Positions 24,854 through 33,027 of a stretch of DNA of 64,000 nt are shown piece after piece. Made by a program: the position numbers and the translations under genes. Below the pieces are notes generated by a model. That model was not told the DNA's origin. It worked only from the letters and a program-made list of their open reading frames with translations, and did no database searches. This DNA comes from Arthrobacter sp. H-02-3 (GTDB lineage Bacteria; Actinomycetota; Actinomycetes; Actinomycetales; Micrococcaceae). Every line of letters begins with the position of its first letter. Within the stretch, counting starts at the first letter, position 1. Location of the stretch: positions 1 to 64,000 of the forward strand of contig NZ_PYUI01000021.1 in assembly GCF_003097355.1 (NCBI RefSeq), given 5' to 3'.

Positions 24854-26245
24854 ATGACTGTCATCCCTTTTGACGAAGTCCCACAGACCCGGCGGTGGTG
24901 GGCCAGGGCCGCTTACGTCGCGATCGTCTGCGCGGCGCTCGTTCCCCTGGCGGCTGCGGGTTTGGCAGGAACCATCGCACTGCTCCTGACGGGTGCCGGC
25001 GGCCTCGTGGTGACCGTGGCCGGGATCTACTGGTTCCTCATCAGCCGCGGAGTCCTGCGCTGGTGCGCACTGGGACTGGCGGTGCTCGCCCCGCTGGTCG
25101 TGTTGTTCTTGTTCGTTCAAGCCGGACTCCTGTGGGAGGTCATGGTCACGGTGGGGCTCGTGTTCGTGGCGTTGGTGTGTGCCCGCGCGGCCCTCCGGGA
25201 GAGCCGGGAAGGCTCAAAGATGCCCGAGTACCCCGCTCCCACCTGGCGGCATGCTTTCCTGGTGATGAATCCGCGTTCCGGCGGGGGCAAGGTGGTGAAG
25301 TTCGACCTCCAACGGAAGGCGGAGGAACTCGGCGCCGAGGTGGCGCTCCTCGAGGGCCCGGGCCCGGTGGATGTCGATGCGCTGGCCCGGCAGGCGGTTG
25401 AGCGCGGGGCGGATCTGCTCGGCGTCGCCGGTGGTGACGGGACCCAGGCGCTCGTGGCCGGCATCGCGGCCGAGCACAACCTTCCGTTCCTGGTGATCAG
25501 CGCCGGCACCCGCAACCACTTCGCCCTGGATCTCGGGCTGGACCGGGAGGATCCGACCGGCTGCCTGGATGCCCTCCGCGACGGGGTCGAGCTAAACGTA
25601 GACCTCGGCAAGATCAACGGCCGCACCTTCGTCAACAACGCCTCCTTCGGCGTGTACGCGGAGGTGGTGCAGAGCCCGGAGTACCGCGATGACAAGACCG
25701 GCACCGTGCTGCAGATGCTGCCGGACCTGATCAAGGGGGACAAAGGCACGCGGCTGCGAGCCCAGCTGGACGGCGTGACGGTGGACGGACCGCAGGCGGT
25801 GCTGGTGAGCAACGGCCCCTACGGCAGCAACGACCTCGCGGGCCTGGGCCGGCGGACCCGGCTGGACCGCGGCGTGCTCGGCGCGGTGACGATTTCCGCC
25901 GCGACCACCCGTGAAGCCGTGGGCCTGCTGCGCCGCGCGACCAAGCACGGCCTGATCCAACGCGCCGCCTCGGAGGTGGTGGTTGACGCAGACGTGCCAG
26001 CAATCCCCGTCGGAGTGGACGGCGAGGCCCTGCAGATGAGCACGCCTGTGCGGTGCAGCATCGAACCCGGTGCCCTTCGGGTCCTGGTTCCGCGTAAACG
26101 TCCCGGCGTGCCGCCCGCCCAGCCGGCCCTGGACCTGGTCCGGCTCCGTGAGCTGGCATGGGGGCACCGGGACCCAGGGTACGTGGCGTCGCCGTCGGCG
26201 CCTCCGTCCGCATCTCCGCCGGCAGGGCCGTTGGCCGGCGAGTGA
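24854..26245 (+). CDS. Diacylglycerol kinase family (DAGKc) protein with N-terminal membrane domain
   Basis: A 463-residue protein. Residues 20-115 hold about four hydrophobic helices. The lipid-kinase catalytic domain follows from HAFLVMNPRSGGGKVVKF (nucleotide-binding loop), with LLGVAGGDGTQALVAGIAA (GGDGT motif) and LVISAGTRNHFALDLGLDR. NNASFGVYAEVV and VGVDGEALQM complete the C-terminal lobe. The family phosphorylates diacylglycerol or related lipids. The extra membrane domain suggests a membrane-embedded enzyme with an undefined lipid substrate. AAGGAG precedes the ATG. The last 25 residues are Pro/Ser-rich. Confidence 0.88.
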   Translation: MTVIPFDEVPQTRRWWARAAYVAIVCAALVPLAAAGLAGTIALLLTGAGGLVVTVAGIYWFLISRGVLRWCALGLAVLAPLVVLFLFVQAGLLWEVMVTVGLVFVALVCARAALRESREGSKMPEYPAPTWRHAFLVMNPRSGGGKVVKFDLQRKAEELGAEVALLEGPGPVDVDALARQAVERGADLLGVAGGDGTQALVAGIAAEHNLPFLVISAGTRNHFALDLGLDREDPTGCLDALRDGVELNVDLGKINGRTFVNNASFGVYAEVVQSPEYRDDKTGTVLQMLPDLIKGDKGTRLRAQLDGVTVDGPQAVLVSNGPYGSNDLAGLGRRTRLDRGVLGAVTISAATTREAVGLLRRATKHGLIQRAASEVVVDADVPAIPVGVDGEALQMSTPVRCSIEPGALRVLVPRKRPGVPPAQPALDLVRLRELAWGHRDPGYVASPSAPPSASPPAGPLAGE

Positions 26246-26284
26246 TCGCTTGGACAGCTCCGCAGGCAGATCCGCTGGCCGCCC

Positions 26285-26668
26285 GTGGACAACCCCGCGG
26301 ACAGCAAGGTTTGGACGGAGTACACCGCCGCCCAGGCAACGCGCGGCGTGCGCCCGCTCTGCCTCGAGGCGATGGGGTTGGCCGGTCCGGGGAACGGGCG
26401 ACGGGCCATAGATCTGGGGTGCGGCGCGGGCAAGGAAACACTGGCGTTGCTCGACGGCGGCAGGCAGGTCCTCGCCGTCGATTCACTGCCGGACACGCGG
26501 GAACGGCTACTCGCCACGGTGCCCGCGGCGCCGGGCCGGCGTCACTTCGGAGCCGCCTCGGAGCCGTGCCCGCGTCACGAAAAGCAGTCTTTGCGGTGCC
26601 TGGGTAGGTCTTCCGCGGTTTCCCGGGGGATCTCGGCTGACGCGGAGATCAAAGACTGCCCTGCGTGA
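26285..26668 (+). pseudogene. Truncated SAM-dependent methyltransferase
   Basis: The 127-residue frame starts like a class I methyltransferase (KVWTEYTAAQATRGVRPL, motif I AIDLGCGAGKETLALLDGG, then VLAVDSLPDTRERLLATVPA). Homology stops near residue 90. The rest (RHEKQSLRCLGRSSAVSRG) has no methyltransferase motifs and coincides with an inverted-repeat element at 26574-26669. The SAM-binding loop remains but the substrate part is gone, so the product is unlikely to be active. It begins 40 bases after the DAGK-like gene, using a GTG. Confidence 0.7.
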
Positions 26669-26669
26669 C
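26574..26669. repeat. 96-bp inverted-repeat element at the broken methyltransferase end
   Basis: Arms at 26574-26593 and 26650-26669 share GTCACG/CGTGAC outer parts and a perfect GCAGTCTTTG/CAAAGACTGC inner 10 bp, around 56 bases. It lies exactly where the methyltransferase homology ends. It may be a small non-autonomous element, a dispersed palindrome or simply a terminator. Confidence 0.55.
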
Positions 26670-26745
26670 ACGTTAGACGCGTTGGCTGTCCTGGCATGTG
26701 TCGTCCGGTTCGATTTCGGCCGACGCCGTAGGACAGACTGTTGCC

Positions 26746-28110
26746 GTGAGCAACTCTCCCCGGACGGGCATCGCCGTCGCCGGACTCAGCCTCGGCACGG
26801 CCCTGAACCCGCTGAACTCCTCGATGATCGCCGTCGCCCTTGTGGTGCTGCGCGCGGACTTCGGGCTCGACGTCGCCACGGTCACCTGGGTCATCACGGC
26901 GTTCTATCTCACCTCCGCGGCGGGCCAGCCGCTCATGGGACGGCTGGCGGACCGCTTCGGCCCGCGCCGGCTGTTCATGCTCGGCATGGCCCTGGTGGCG
27001 GTGACGTGCGCGCTGGCTCCCTTCGCGCCGAACTTTGCCCTGCTCTGCGTGGCCCGTGCCTTCATGGCGCTGGGTACCGCGACCGCCTTTCCGAGCGCCG
27101 TCGTCATGGTCGCGGCGCTGGCACGGCAGGCGAACGTGAAGTCCACGCGGCCGCTGGGCCGGATCCAGATGGCGAACACCTCCGCTGCCGCCGTCGGGCC
27201 GGTGGTGGGTGGACTGCTGGTGAGCCTGGTCGGGTGGCAGGCGTTGTTCCTGATCAACGTGCCCCTCTCGCTCGCGGCCATCCTGCTGGTTCGGCGGTTT
27301 GCGCCCGCCGACGAAGGACGGGAACGCGGCCGGGCCTCCGAGCTGCTGCGGGACTCGGACATCCCGGGCATTCTGGCGTTCCTGGGCGCCATGGTGCTGG
27401 TGATGATGGCGCTCCTGAACGTGCTGCCCGCCTACCGCTGGTGGCTACTGGGCGGCGGGATGCTGCTCGCCGTGCTGTTCGTCTGGCGCGAGCTGCGGTT
27501 CAAGCCGCCGTTCCTGGACCTGCGGCTGCTGGGCCGCAACCGTCCGCTGCTGCTGGTCTATCTGGGCTTCGCGGTGTTCAGCGGCGTCTACTACTTCGCG
27601 TTCTTCGGTCTCCCGCAGCTGCTGCAGGAGGCCGGCGGTTACGATCCCGGGATCGTGGGTCTGCTGATGCTGCCGCTGGCTGCGATGTCGGTGGTGGTGA
27701 CGCCGCTCGCGGTCCGCGCGATTGACCGTTTCGGCGTGAAGCGGGTGCTGATCGCCGGCGTCGTGCTGCTGATTGTGGCGTCGGGGGCGATGTGGCTGCT
27801 GACGGCGTCGTTCGCCATTCCGCTGGTGTTTGGGCTGACCGCACTGCTGGGCGTGCCCTACGGCGTGGTCGGCATCGCTTCCAGCCAGGGCATGTACCTG
27901 TCCACCCGGATGGAAGAGCGCGGGGTGGCCGCGGGGATCTACCAGACGTGCCGGTACCTGGGGGCGATCACGGCCACTGTGCTGATCGGTATCTTTTATG
28001 GCACCGGCGTTAATCAGGAGAACTGGGGGCTGATGGTGTTCGTCATGCTGGGGTTGGGTGCTGTGGTGTTCGTGGTGTCGCTGCTGTGGCGGGAGCAGCG
28101 GAAAGCTTAG
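26746..28110 (+). CDS. MFS transporter (DHA2/EmrB-like drug exporter)
   Basis: A 454-residue membrane protein with about 12-14 hydrophobic helices. Family hallmarks: ALNPLNSSMIAVALVVL in helix 1, VTWVITAFYLTSAAGQPLMGRLADRFGPRRLF (motif A, G-x-L-a-D-r-x-G-r-r), and AAAVGPVVGGLLVSLVGWQALFLINVP (motif C, antiporter). It probably exports small toxic compounds by proton antiport. The GTG at 26746 gives an N-terminus matching the family; an in-frame GTG at 26698 would add 16 residues, and neither has a good ribosome binding site. It converges with the sigma factor gene. Confidence 0.87.
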   Translation: MSNSPRTGIAVAGLSLGTALNPLNSSMIAVALVVLRADFGLDVATVTWVITAFYLTSAAGQPLMGRLADRFGPRRLFMLGMALVAVTCALAPFAPNFALLCVARAFMALGTATAFPSAVVMVAALARQANVKSTRPLGRIQMANTSAAAVGPVVGGLLVSLVGWQALFLINVPLSLAAILLVRRFAPADEGRERGRASELLRDSDIPGILAFLGAMVLVMMALLNVLPAYRWWLLGGGMLLAVLFVWRELRFKPPFLDLRLLGRNRPLLLVYLGFAVFSGVYYFAFFGLPQLLQEAGGYDPGIVGLLMLPLAAMSVVVTPLAVRAIDRFGVKRVLIAGVVLLIVASGAMWLLTASFAIPLVFGLTALLGVPYGVVGIASSQGMYLSTRMEERGVAAGIYQTCRYLGAITATVLIGIFYGTGVNQENWGLMVFVMLGLGAVVFVVSLLWREQRKA

Positions 28111-28156
28111 GGGCCGTCAGCGCGGACGCCGACGCCGTCTCCCCGCGGGATGGGCT

Positions 28157-29200
28157 CTAGCAGTCAAACTGATACTGCCGCAGGGCATTGGACCGGGACG
28201 GTTGTTTGAGCTTCTCCATCGCCGTGGCCTCGATCTGGCGTACGCGGTGGCGGGTCATGCCGAACGCTTTCGCGACGGCGTCCAAGGTATTCCCTGCACC
28301 GCCCGTCACGCCGAAGCGCATCGCAATGATCCCTGCCTCGCGCTCCTCAAGTGTGCCGAGTACGGCATGCACCTGCGCTTTCAGCTGTTGGTGGAAGAGT
28401 AATTCAGCCGCGTCGGGCTCAGAGGGATCCAACAGCTGTTCGGCCAGCGCTTCGGTGCCGCCCTTGCCGTCGGGCACTGGACCGTCCAGCGAATCGACCG
28501 GATTGTCCAAGGTCAGCAGATACTCGACATTCTCGATCGAATTGTTCGTCAGCCGGCCAAGATCTTCCTTGCTGCAAAGGGTTCCCGTCATTGCGGCCGT
28601 CCGTTGTGCTGACCTCACTTTCTGCAGCTGATCGACGACGTTCGCCGGCAGCCGGATAAGACGGGCCTGATTAGCCAGCGCCCGGAGGATGCCGCCGCGG
28701 ATGAACAACGTCGCGAAGGTGGAGAATCTGAACCCCTTGGTGAAGTCGAACTTGCAGATGGCCCTGTGCAGTCCGAGGTTTCCTTCCTGGATCAGGTCGA
28801 GAAAGTCGAGGCCCCGGTGGGTGTAGTGCTTGGCGATGGACACTACTAGCCGGAGGTTGGCGTGGAGCAGCGCGTCGCCGGCACGCTTGCCCAGAAGGAC
28901 GATGGTCCGCAGCTCGGCTATGTCCTGGCCGACCCGCGACGTGCCGTCCACCAAGAGCTGTTCCGCGAAAAGCCCTGCCTCGATCTCTTGTGCCAGTTCC
29001 ACCTCCTGCTCGGCGGTGAGCAGGTCGTATTGGCTCAGCCGGCGCAGGTAGTCCGCGACGGCGTCGTCGGTGAACTCACCGCCGGCTGTCAGTAGTTGCG
29101 GCCAGTCACGGATATTCGGCTCGAAGGTTTCAGGGACCGAGGCAACTGCTGCAGGCGGGGAAGGCGTCCTGTCGTTTGCCTCGTGGATCAGGTCAGCCAT
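28157..29200 (-). CDS. Group 2-type sigma-70 factor with divergent -10 recognition residues
   Basis: A 347-residue sigma factor. Region 1.2 is DYLRRLSQYDLLTAEQEVELAQEIE. Region 2 is NLRLVVSIAKHYTHRGLDFLDLIQEGNLGLHRAICKFD then KGFRFSTFATLFIRGGILRAL. Region 3 starts RLIRLPANVVDQL. Region 4 has VLGTLEEREAGIIAMRFG and the HTH TLDAVAKAFGMTRHRVRQIEATAM. Compared with the universal FSTYATWWIRQAITR of RpoD, both tryptophans and the Gln and Thr that read the -10 element are replaced (L, F, G, L). This suggests altered promoter choice or melting. The ATG at 29200 has AGGGG upstream; one at 29224 is the alternative. Likely a stress or stationary-phase sigma factor (inference). Confidence 0.9.
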   Translation of the reverse strand: MADLIHEANDRTPSPPAAVASVPETFEPNIRDWPQLLTAGGEFTDDAVADYLRRLSQYDLLTAEQEVELAQEIEAGLFAEQLLVDGTSRVGQDIAELRTIVLLGKRAGDALLHANLRLVVSIAKHYTHRGLDFLDLIQEGNLGLHRAICKFDFTKGFRFSTFATLFIRGGILRALANQARLIRLPANVVDQLQKVRSAQRTAAMTGTLCSKEDLGRLTNNSIENVEYLLTLDNPVDSLDGPVPDGKGGTEALAEQLLDPSEPDAAELLFHQQLKAQVHAVLGTLEEREAGIIAMRFGVTGGAGNTLDAVAKAFGMTRHRVRQIEATAMEKLKQPSRSNALRQYQFDC

Positions 29201-29320
29201 GTCATCCCCTGTCGGACGGTTCAAGCTCGTGAGGGCAGACTACGTGGCCGGTGTGACAATGTTCGGGGGATGGGCGGACCTTGCAGGGCGGTAGTCGTAG
29301 CGCCATGACACTCCCGGAAC

Positions 29321-29359
29321 CCCGGAATACCTTCGGCCTTAACGAGGCATTTCGCCCGT
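29321..29359 (+). repeat. Left copy of 39-bp direct repeat (also promoter-like)
   Basis: Identical at 38 of 39 positions, same orientation, to 42708-42746. ATGACA at 29305-29310 and TACCTT at 29328-29333 have the 17-base spacing of a sigma-70 promoter, so the repeat would cover the -10 element and the start of the transcript. It lies upstream of the permease-P450 operon. Confidence 0.75.
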
Positions 29360-29463
29360 CCCCCAACAATTTCGGCGCTGAAGGCCAACCGCCGGCCGGA
29401 CACCAGACGCTAGGGGTTCAACGGGTTGATGCCACCGATGCCGCCTCTCTACGGCGGCGGCAT

Positions 29464-29504
29464 CATCCTGCGTCCGGTTCCGGGCGATGCCGCCGGCGAG
29501 GGCC
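29464..29504 (-). pseudogene. Relic of a DUF1275 gene 3' end
   Basis: This 41-base segment matches 38 of 41 positions of the DUF1275 gene at 41176-41216. Read leftward it encodes ALAGGIARNRTQD, against LAGGIARKRAQD in the intact gene. Only the C-terminal piece is left. Confidence 0.65.
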
Positions 29505-29906
29505 GCGCCGGGCAGAGAGAGGCAGATAGAGGGAGGGGGACCAAACAGCAGCTGGTCCGCCCTCTCTCTACGTGTGTCAGGAGCAGCCTCATCGCCTCGG
29601 GTAGGTCGCCATCGGCCGTGATGGTGGAAGCCGGGCCGTCCGATCATCCATGGCAGGACAGCCACTACGAGCTGGTGAACAGGACTTTCGTCCGATCTTT
29701 TCCTTCATTTTAGAAGTTTTTGCGAATGTTACGGATACTCTCGGAGCCTAGATTTCAGGCATCTATAGGCGATTCCAAACCCGATCAACCAATCTCTTGC
29801 CATTTAATACATGCATAACTACAGTTTTAGCAGTGAACCGCATCACACGGCGGACCCTCACCCCTTGTACACCTTGGCACCCCCTGTGCCTCTCAAAGGA
29901 GCTTCG

Positions 29907-31220
29907 ATGTCTGAAACAGCATCGCCCCAGCCGGCAACGACGCCGCTGGATGAAGACGCCGCGCACCTTGCGCGGCTCGGCTACACCTATGACAAGCAGT
30001 TCAAACGCGAAATGACGTTCTGGGGGAACGTCTCTCTCGGCTTCACGTATTTGTCGCCCGTCGTGGGCGTCTACACCTTGTTTTCCTCGTCGCTGGGCCT
30101 AGGCGGCCCGCCGATGCTCTGGTCATTCCTGATCGTGGGGGTGGGGCAACTCCTCGTTGCGTTGGTATTCGGTGAAATCGTCTCCAACTACCCGGTCGCC
30201 GGCGGCATCTACCCCTGGGCGCGACGCCTGTGGGGCCGCAAGTGGGGGTGGATGAGCGGCTGGGTGTACTTGACGGCCATGCTCGTGACCATTGCAGGCG
30301 TCGCGTTCGGTGCAGGCGCCTACATCGGTGCCGTTGCCGGGGTGGAATTGGGTTCGGACAGCACCAGAATGTGGGCCTTGATCCTGATCGCCTGCGCCAC
30401 GGCGATCAATCTGGGCGGAACCAAAGTCCTCAACACCATCGCCATGCTCGGACTGATCGCCGAACTCGCCGGCGCGCTGGTGGTCGGCTTCTGGCTCCTC
30501 ACCACCTCCCGCCACCATGACTTGAGCGTGCTTTTCGATTCCTTTGGGGCGGGCGACGGCGGGAACTACTTCACGGCGTTCGCCGCCGCCGGGCTGATTG
30601 GCATCTTCCAGTACTACGGGTTTGAAGCCTGCGGGGATGTCGCTGAAGAAATCGCCAACCCGGGCCGCCGCATTCCGAAAGCCATGCGCATGACCATCTA
30701 CATCGGCGGATTCGCCGCAACCTTCGTCTGCCTTTCCCTGATCCTTGCGGTTCCGGACTTCGGCGCCGTGATCAGCGGCAAGGACGTTGACCCCGTCAGT
30801 TCGGTCCTCGAATCCAGCTTCGGACCTCTCGGTTACAGGCTCGTGCTGGGCGTGGTTCTTGTCTCGTTCCTGTCCTGTGTCATGAGCCTCCAGGCCGCGG
30901 CTAGCCGGCTGGGCTATTCAATGGCACGCGACGAAATGCTGCCCGGAAGCCGGTTGTTGTCCAAGTTCAACGAAAAGCGGCACGTCCCGCCCTACTCGCT
31001 GGTCCTGGCAGCCGTTGTACCCGCGCTGGTGGTGATGGCCTCCGCCATCCAGGAGAACGCACTCGTCGTCATCGTGTCCTTCGCCGCACTGGGGATCTAC
31101 GTCGCCTTCCAGATGGTGGTCCTGGCCGCACTGCGCGCCCGCCTCAAGGGCTGGCAGCCCGCAGGATCGTTCCGGCTCGGCAAATGGGGAGTCCCCGTCA
31201 ACGTTGCTGCACTCACGTAG
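29907..31220 (+). CDS. APC-family amine/amino-acid permease, interrupted by in-frame TAG
   Basis: The 437-residue frame encodes an amino acid/polyamine permease: YDKQFKREMTFWGNVSLGFTYLSPVVGVYTLF, then about 10 further helices, including FGEIVSNYPVAGGIYPWARRL and FQYYGFEACGDVAEEIANPGRRIPKAM. The frame stops at a TAG (31218-31220) after PVNVAALT but continues without shift for 69 codons with family-like sequence (next entry). Full length would be about 507. A single base change of a Tyr codon explains the stop. The ATG at 29907 has AAAGGAG upstream. It is first in the P450/gamma-glutamyl operon and probably imports the amine substrate. Whether the truncated form works is uncertain, because at least one C-terminal helix is lost. 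Confidence 0.85.
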   Translation: MSETASPQPATTPLDEDAAHLARLGYTYDKQFKREMTFWGNVSLGFTYLSPVVGVYTLFSSSLGLGGPPMLWSFLIVGVGQLLVALVFGEIVSNYPVAGGIYPWARRLWGRKWGWMSGWVYLTAMLVTIAGVAFGAGAYIGAVAGVELGSDSTRMWALILIACATAINLGGTKVLNTIAMLGLIAELAGALVVGFWLLTTSRHHDLSVLFDSFGAGDGGNYFTAFAAAGLIGIFQYYGFEACGDVAEEIANPGRRIPKAMRMTIYIGGFAATFVCLSLILAVPDFGAVISGKDVDPVSSVLESSFGPLGYRLVLGVVLVSFLSCVMSLQAAASRLGYSMARDEMLPGSRLLSKFNEKRHVPPYSLVLAAVVPALVVMASAIQENALVVIVSFAALGIYVAFQMVVLAALRARLKGWQPAGSFRLGKWGVPVNVAALT

Positions 31221-31430
31221 GGCGTCCTGGGCATCGCCAACATGATCTGGCCCCGCACGCCGGACGCCCCCTGGTACGAAAACTACCTCGTCCTGCTGTC
31301 GGCCGCCGTCGTCGTCGGCATCGGCCTGGCCTACATGCTCATAAAGAAGCCGTACCGCCACAGCAACGTCCCTGCAGCCGACGCAATCCCTTCCGGGGAG
31401 CCACGAATCACCGTCCCCTCCAACAGCTGA
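31221..31430 (+). other. In-frame continuation of the permease after the amber codon
   Basis: Sixty-nine codons directly after the TAG read GVLGIANMIWPRTPDAPWYENY and then a hydrophobic helix (LVLLSAAVVVGIGLAYML) with a KKPYRHS tail, as at the C-terminus of related permeases. They end at TGA 31428-31430. Internal ATG 31242 exists but has no good ribosome binding site. Expression requires readthrough, suppression or reversion. Confidence 0.75.
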
Positions 31431-31539
31431 GGTCCGATCTAGCTAAGGGCAGCACCGCCCCGCCTGCGGCGATCCGCAGGCATCCACCAAGAACAGGCCG
31501 CATGCCTGCGCTGCGGCATGCCGGAAGAAAGGCTCCACT

Positions 31540-32736
31540 ATGAGCATCTCCCTGGAAACTCCATACCTGGATATTTCCGACCCCAGCTTCGCCATGCAGT
31601 CCGAACAGCTTCGCGAAGCCCGCGAACAGAGTTGGTACGCACGCACCAACTACGGCATTGCCGTCTTGCGGTATGACGAAGTGAGCAAGCTGCTCAAGAG
31701 CCCCAAGCTTTCACAGGGAAGCGGCAAATGGCCGGACCACAACGGCGTGCACGGCGGACTGTTCTACGACTGGTGGACCAAGAACCTGCTCGTTCTCGAA
31801 GGCGAAGACCACCACCGCATCCGCCGTCTGCTCAACCCCGCGTTCTCTCCCCGAATGATCAAGGAGTTGACCCCGCGCTTCCAGGCGCTGGCCGAGGAAC
31901 TGATTTCGAACTTCATCGACGACGGCGAATGCGAGTTCATCCGTGACTTCGCGGAACCCTACGCCACCCGGGTGCTGACCATCCTGCTGGGCATCGACGA
32001 AAGCGAATGCCCCACGATCGCCCGTCTGGCCTCCACGGTGGGGCTGGCCCTGGGTGTCACGTTCAAGCGTGACCTCGAGAAGGTGGACGCCGCCGTCGGC
32101 GAACTCTATGAGTACGCCGAAGCCTTGATCAAGGACCGCCAAAAGAATCCCGGTGAGGACTTCTTCAGCCGCCTGGTTCTCGCCAGCCGCGACGGCGACC
32201 GGCTCAGCGACGAGGAACTACGCAACGCACTGGTCCTGCTGATCTTCGGCGGCATGGACACCACCCGCAACCAGCTCGGCCTGGCCATGCAATCCTTCAT
32301 GCGCAACCCCGAGCAGTGGGAGTTGCTCGCCGAACGCCCCGAACTGGGCGGCAAAGCGGTCGAGGAAGTCATGCGCACCAACCCGACCGTCACGTGGGTG
32401 ACCCGCGAGGCAGTCGAAGATTTCACGTACCAGGACCTGTTCATTGAAAAGGGCACCACGGTGCACCTCTTCACGCAGTCTTCGGGCACGGACCCTAAAG
32501 CGTTCCCCAACCCCGAAATGGACCTGCTGGCCGAGAACCCGCCGCATTACGGCTTCGGCGGCGGCGTCCACCACTGCCTGGGCCACTTCGTTGCACGCGC
32601 CGACATGAGTGAAGCCCTTCCCCTGCTCGCCAGGCGCATCGCCAACCCCCACCTGACCGGCGGCGATGAGTGGCTGCCCGACTCCGGCAACACGGGCCCC
32701 ATCCGCCTGCCGATCGGCTTCACCAAGCGCACCTAG
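31540..32736 (+). CDS. Cytochrome P450 (CYP151-like, putative secondary/cyclic amine monooxygenase)
   Basis: A 398-residue soluble P450. The I-helix is LLIFGGMDTTRNQLG (acid-alcohol pair Asp-Thr), the K-helix ExxR is EEVMR, and the heme loop is YGFGGGVHHCLGHF with the axial Cys near residue 347. The gene is followed at once by a 3Fe-4S ferredoxin and an FAD ferredoxin reductase, giving a complete class I electron-transfer set, then by a glutamine-synthetase-like gene. From memory this order resembles the mor/pip clusters of mycobacteria, where CYP151 oxidises morpholine, piperidine or pyrrolidine. The family link is recollection and needs an alignment. GAAAGG precedes the ATG. Cytoplasmic; needs NAD(P)H through its partners. 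Confidence 0.9.
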   Translation: MSISLETPYLDISDPSFAMQSEQLREAREQSWYARTNYGIAVLRYDEVSKLLKSPKLSQGSGKWPDHNGVHGGLFYDWWTKNLLVLEGEDHHRIRRLLNPAFSPRMIKELTPRFQALAEELISNFIDDGECEFIRDFAEPYATRVLTILLGIDESECPTIARLASTVGLALGVTFKRDLEKVDAAVGELYEYAEALIKDRQKNPGEDFFSRLVLASRDGDRLSDEELRNALVLLIFGGMDTTRNQLGLAMQSFMRNPEQWELLAERPELGGKAVEEVMRTNPTVTWVTREAVEDFTYQDLFIEKGTTVHLFTQSSGTDPKAFPNPEMDLLAENPPHYGFGGGVHHCLGHFVARADMSEALPLLARRIANPHLTGGDEWLPDSGNTGPIRLPIGFTKRT

Positions 32737-32833
32737 CCCGCCTGGCTCGCATAGCGCAACCAGCGCGCATGGCACGCCGGACAGCCAGCGCTGAACCGCC
32801 AAGAACCAACCGCATCACGAATTAAGGAACATC

Positions 32834-33025
32834 ATGGGAAACATCCACGTCGACCGGAAACTCTGCGACAACCACGGCCAGTGCGCCATCGCCGCCCCGG
32901 ACGTCTTCCGAATGAACGACGACGGCATTCTCGAGTTCGACGAGGGGTTTGCCGACACCCTTCTGGACGAGGTGGAGGAAGCCATCGACGTCTGCCCCGT
33001 CCAGGCGATCTTCCTGAAGGACTAG
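32834..33025 (+). CDS. 3Fe-4S type ferredoxin partner of the P450
   Basis: A 63-residue ferredoxin with the single-cluster pattern CDNHGQC and a later CP (DVCPVQAIF). The His in place of the second Cys marks a 3Fe-4S cluster of the kind that feeds actinobacterial P450s. AAGGAACATC precedes the ATG. It lies between the P450 and the reductase gene, which starts three bases after its stop. Confidence 0.92.
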   Translation: MGNIHVDRKLCDNHGQCAIAAPDVFRMNDDGILEFDEGFADTLLDEVEEAIDVCPVQAIFLKD

Positions 33026-33027
33026 CC

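Larger units (their letters stand above)
29201..29906. other. Intergenic region with repeat, relic and long leader; no intact gene
   Basis: About 700 bases between the sigma factor and the permease. It contains the left 39-bp direct repeat with promoter-like elements, a DUF1275 3'-end relic, and a hairpin around 29438-29466 (GATGCCGCC arms). The stretch from about 29690 is A/T-richer and precedes the permease start. No full-length coding frame is convincing. Confidence 0.6.
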
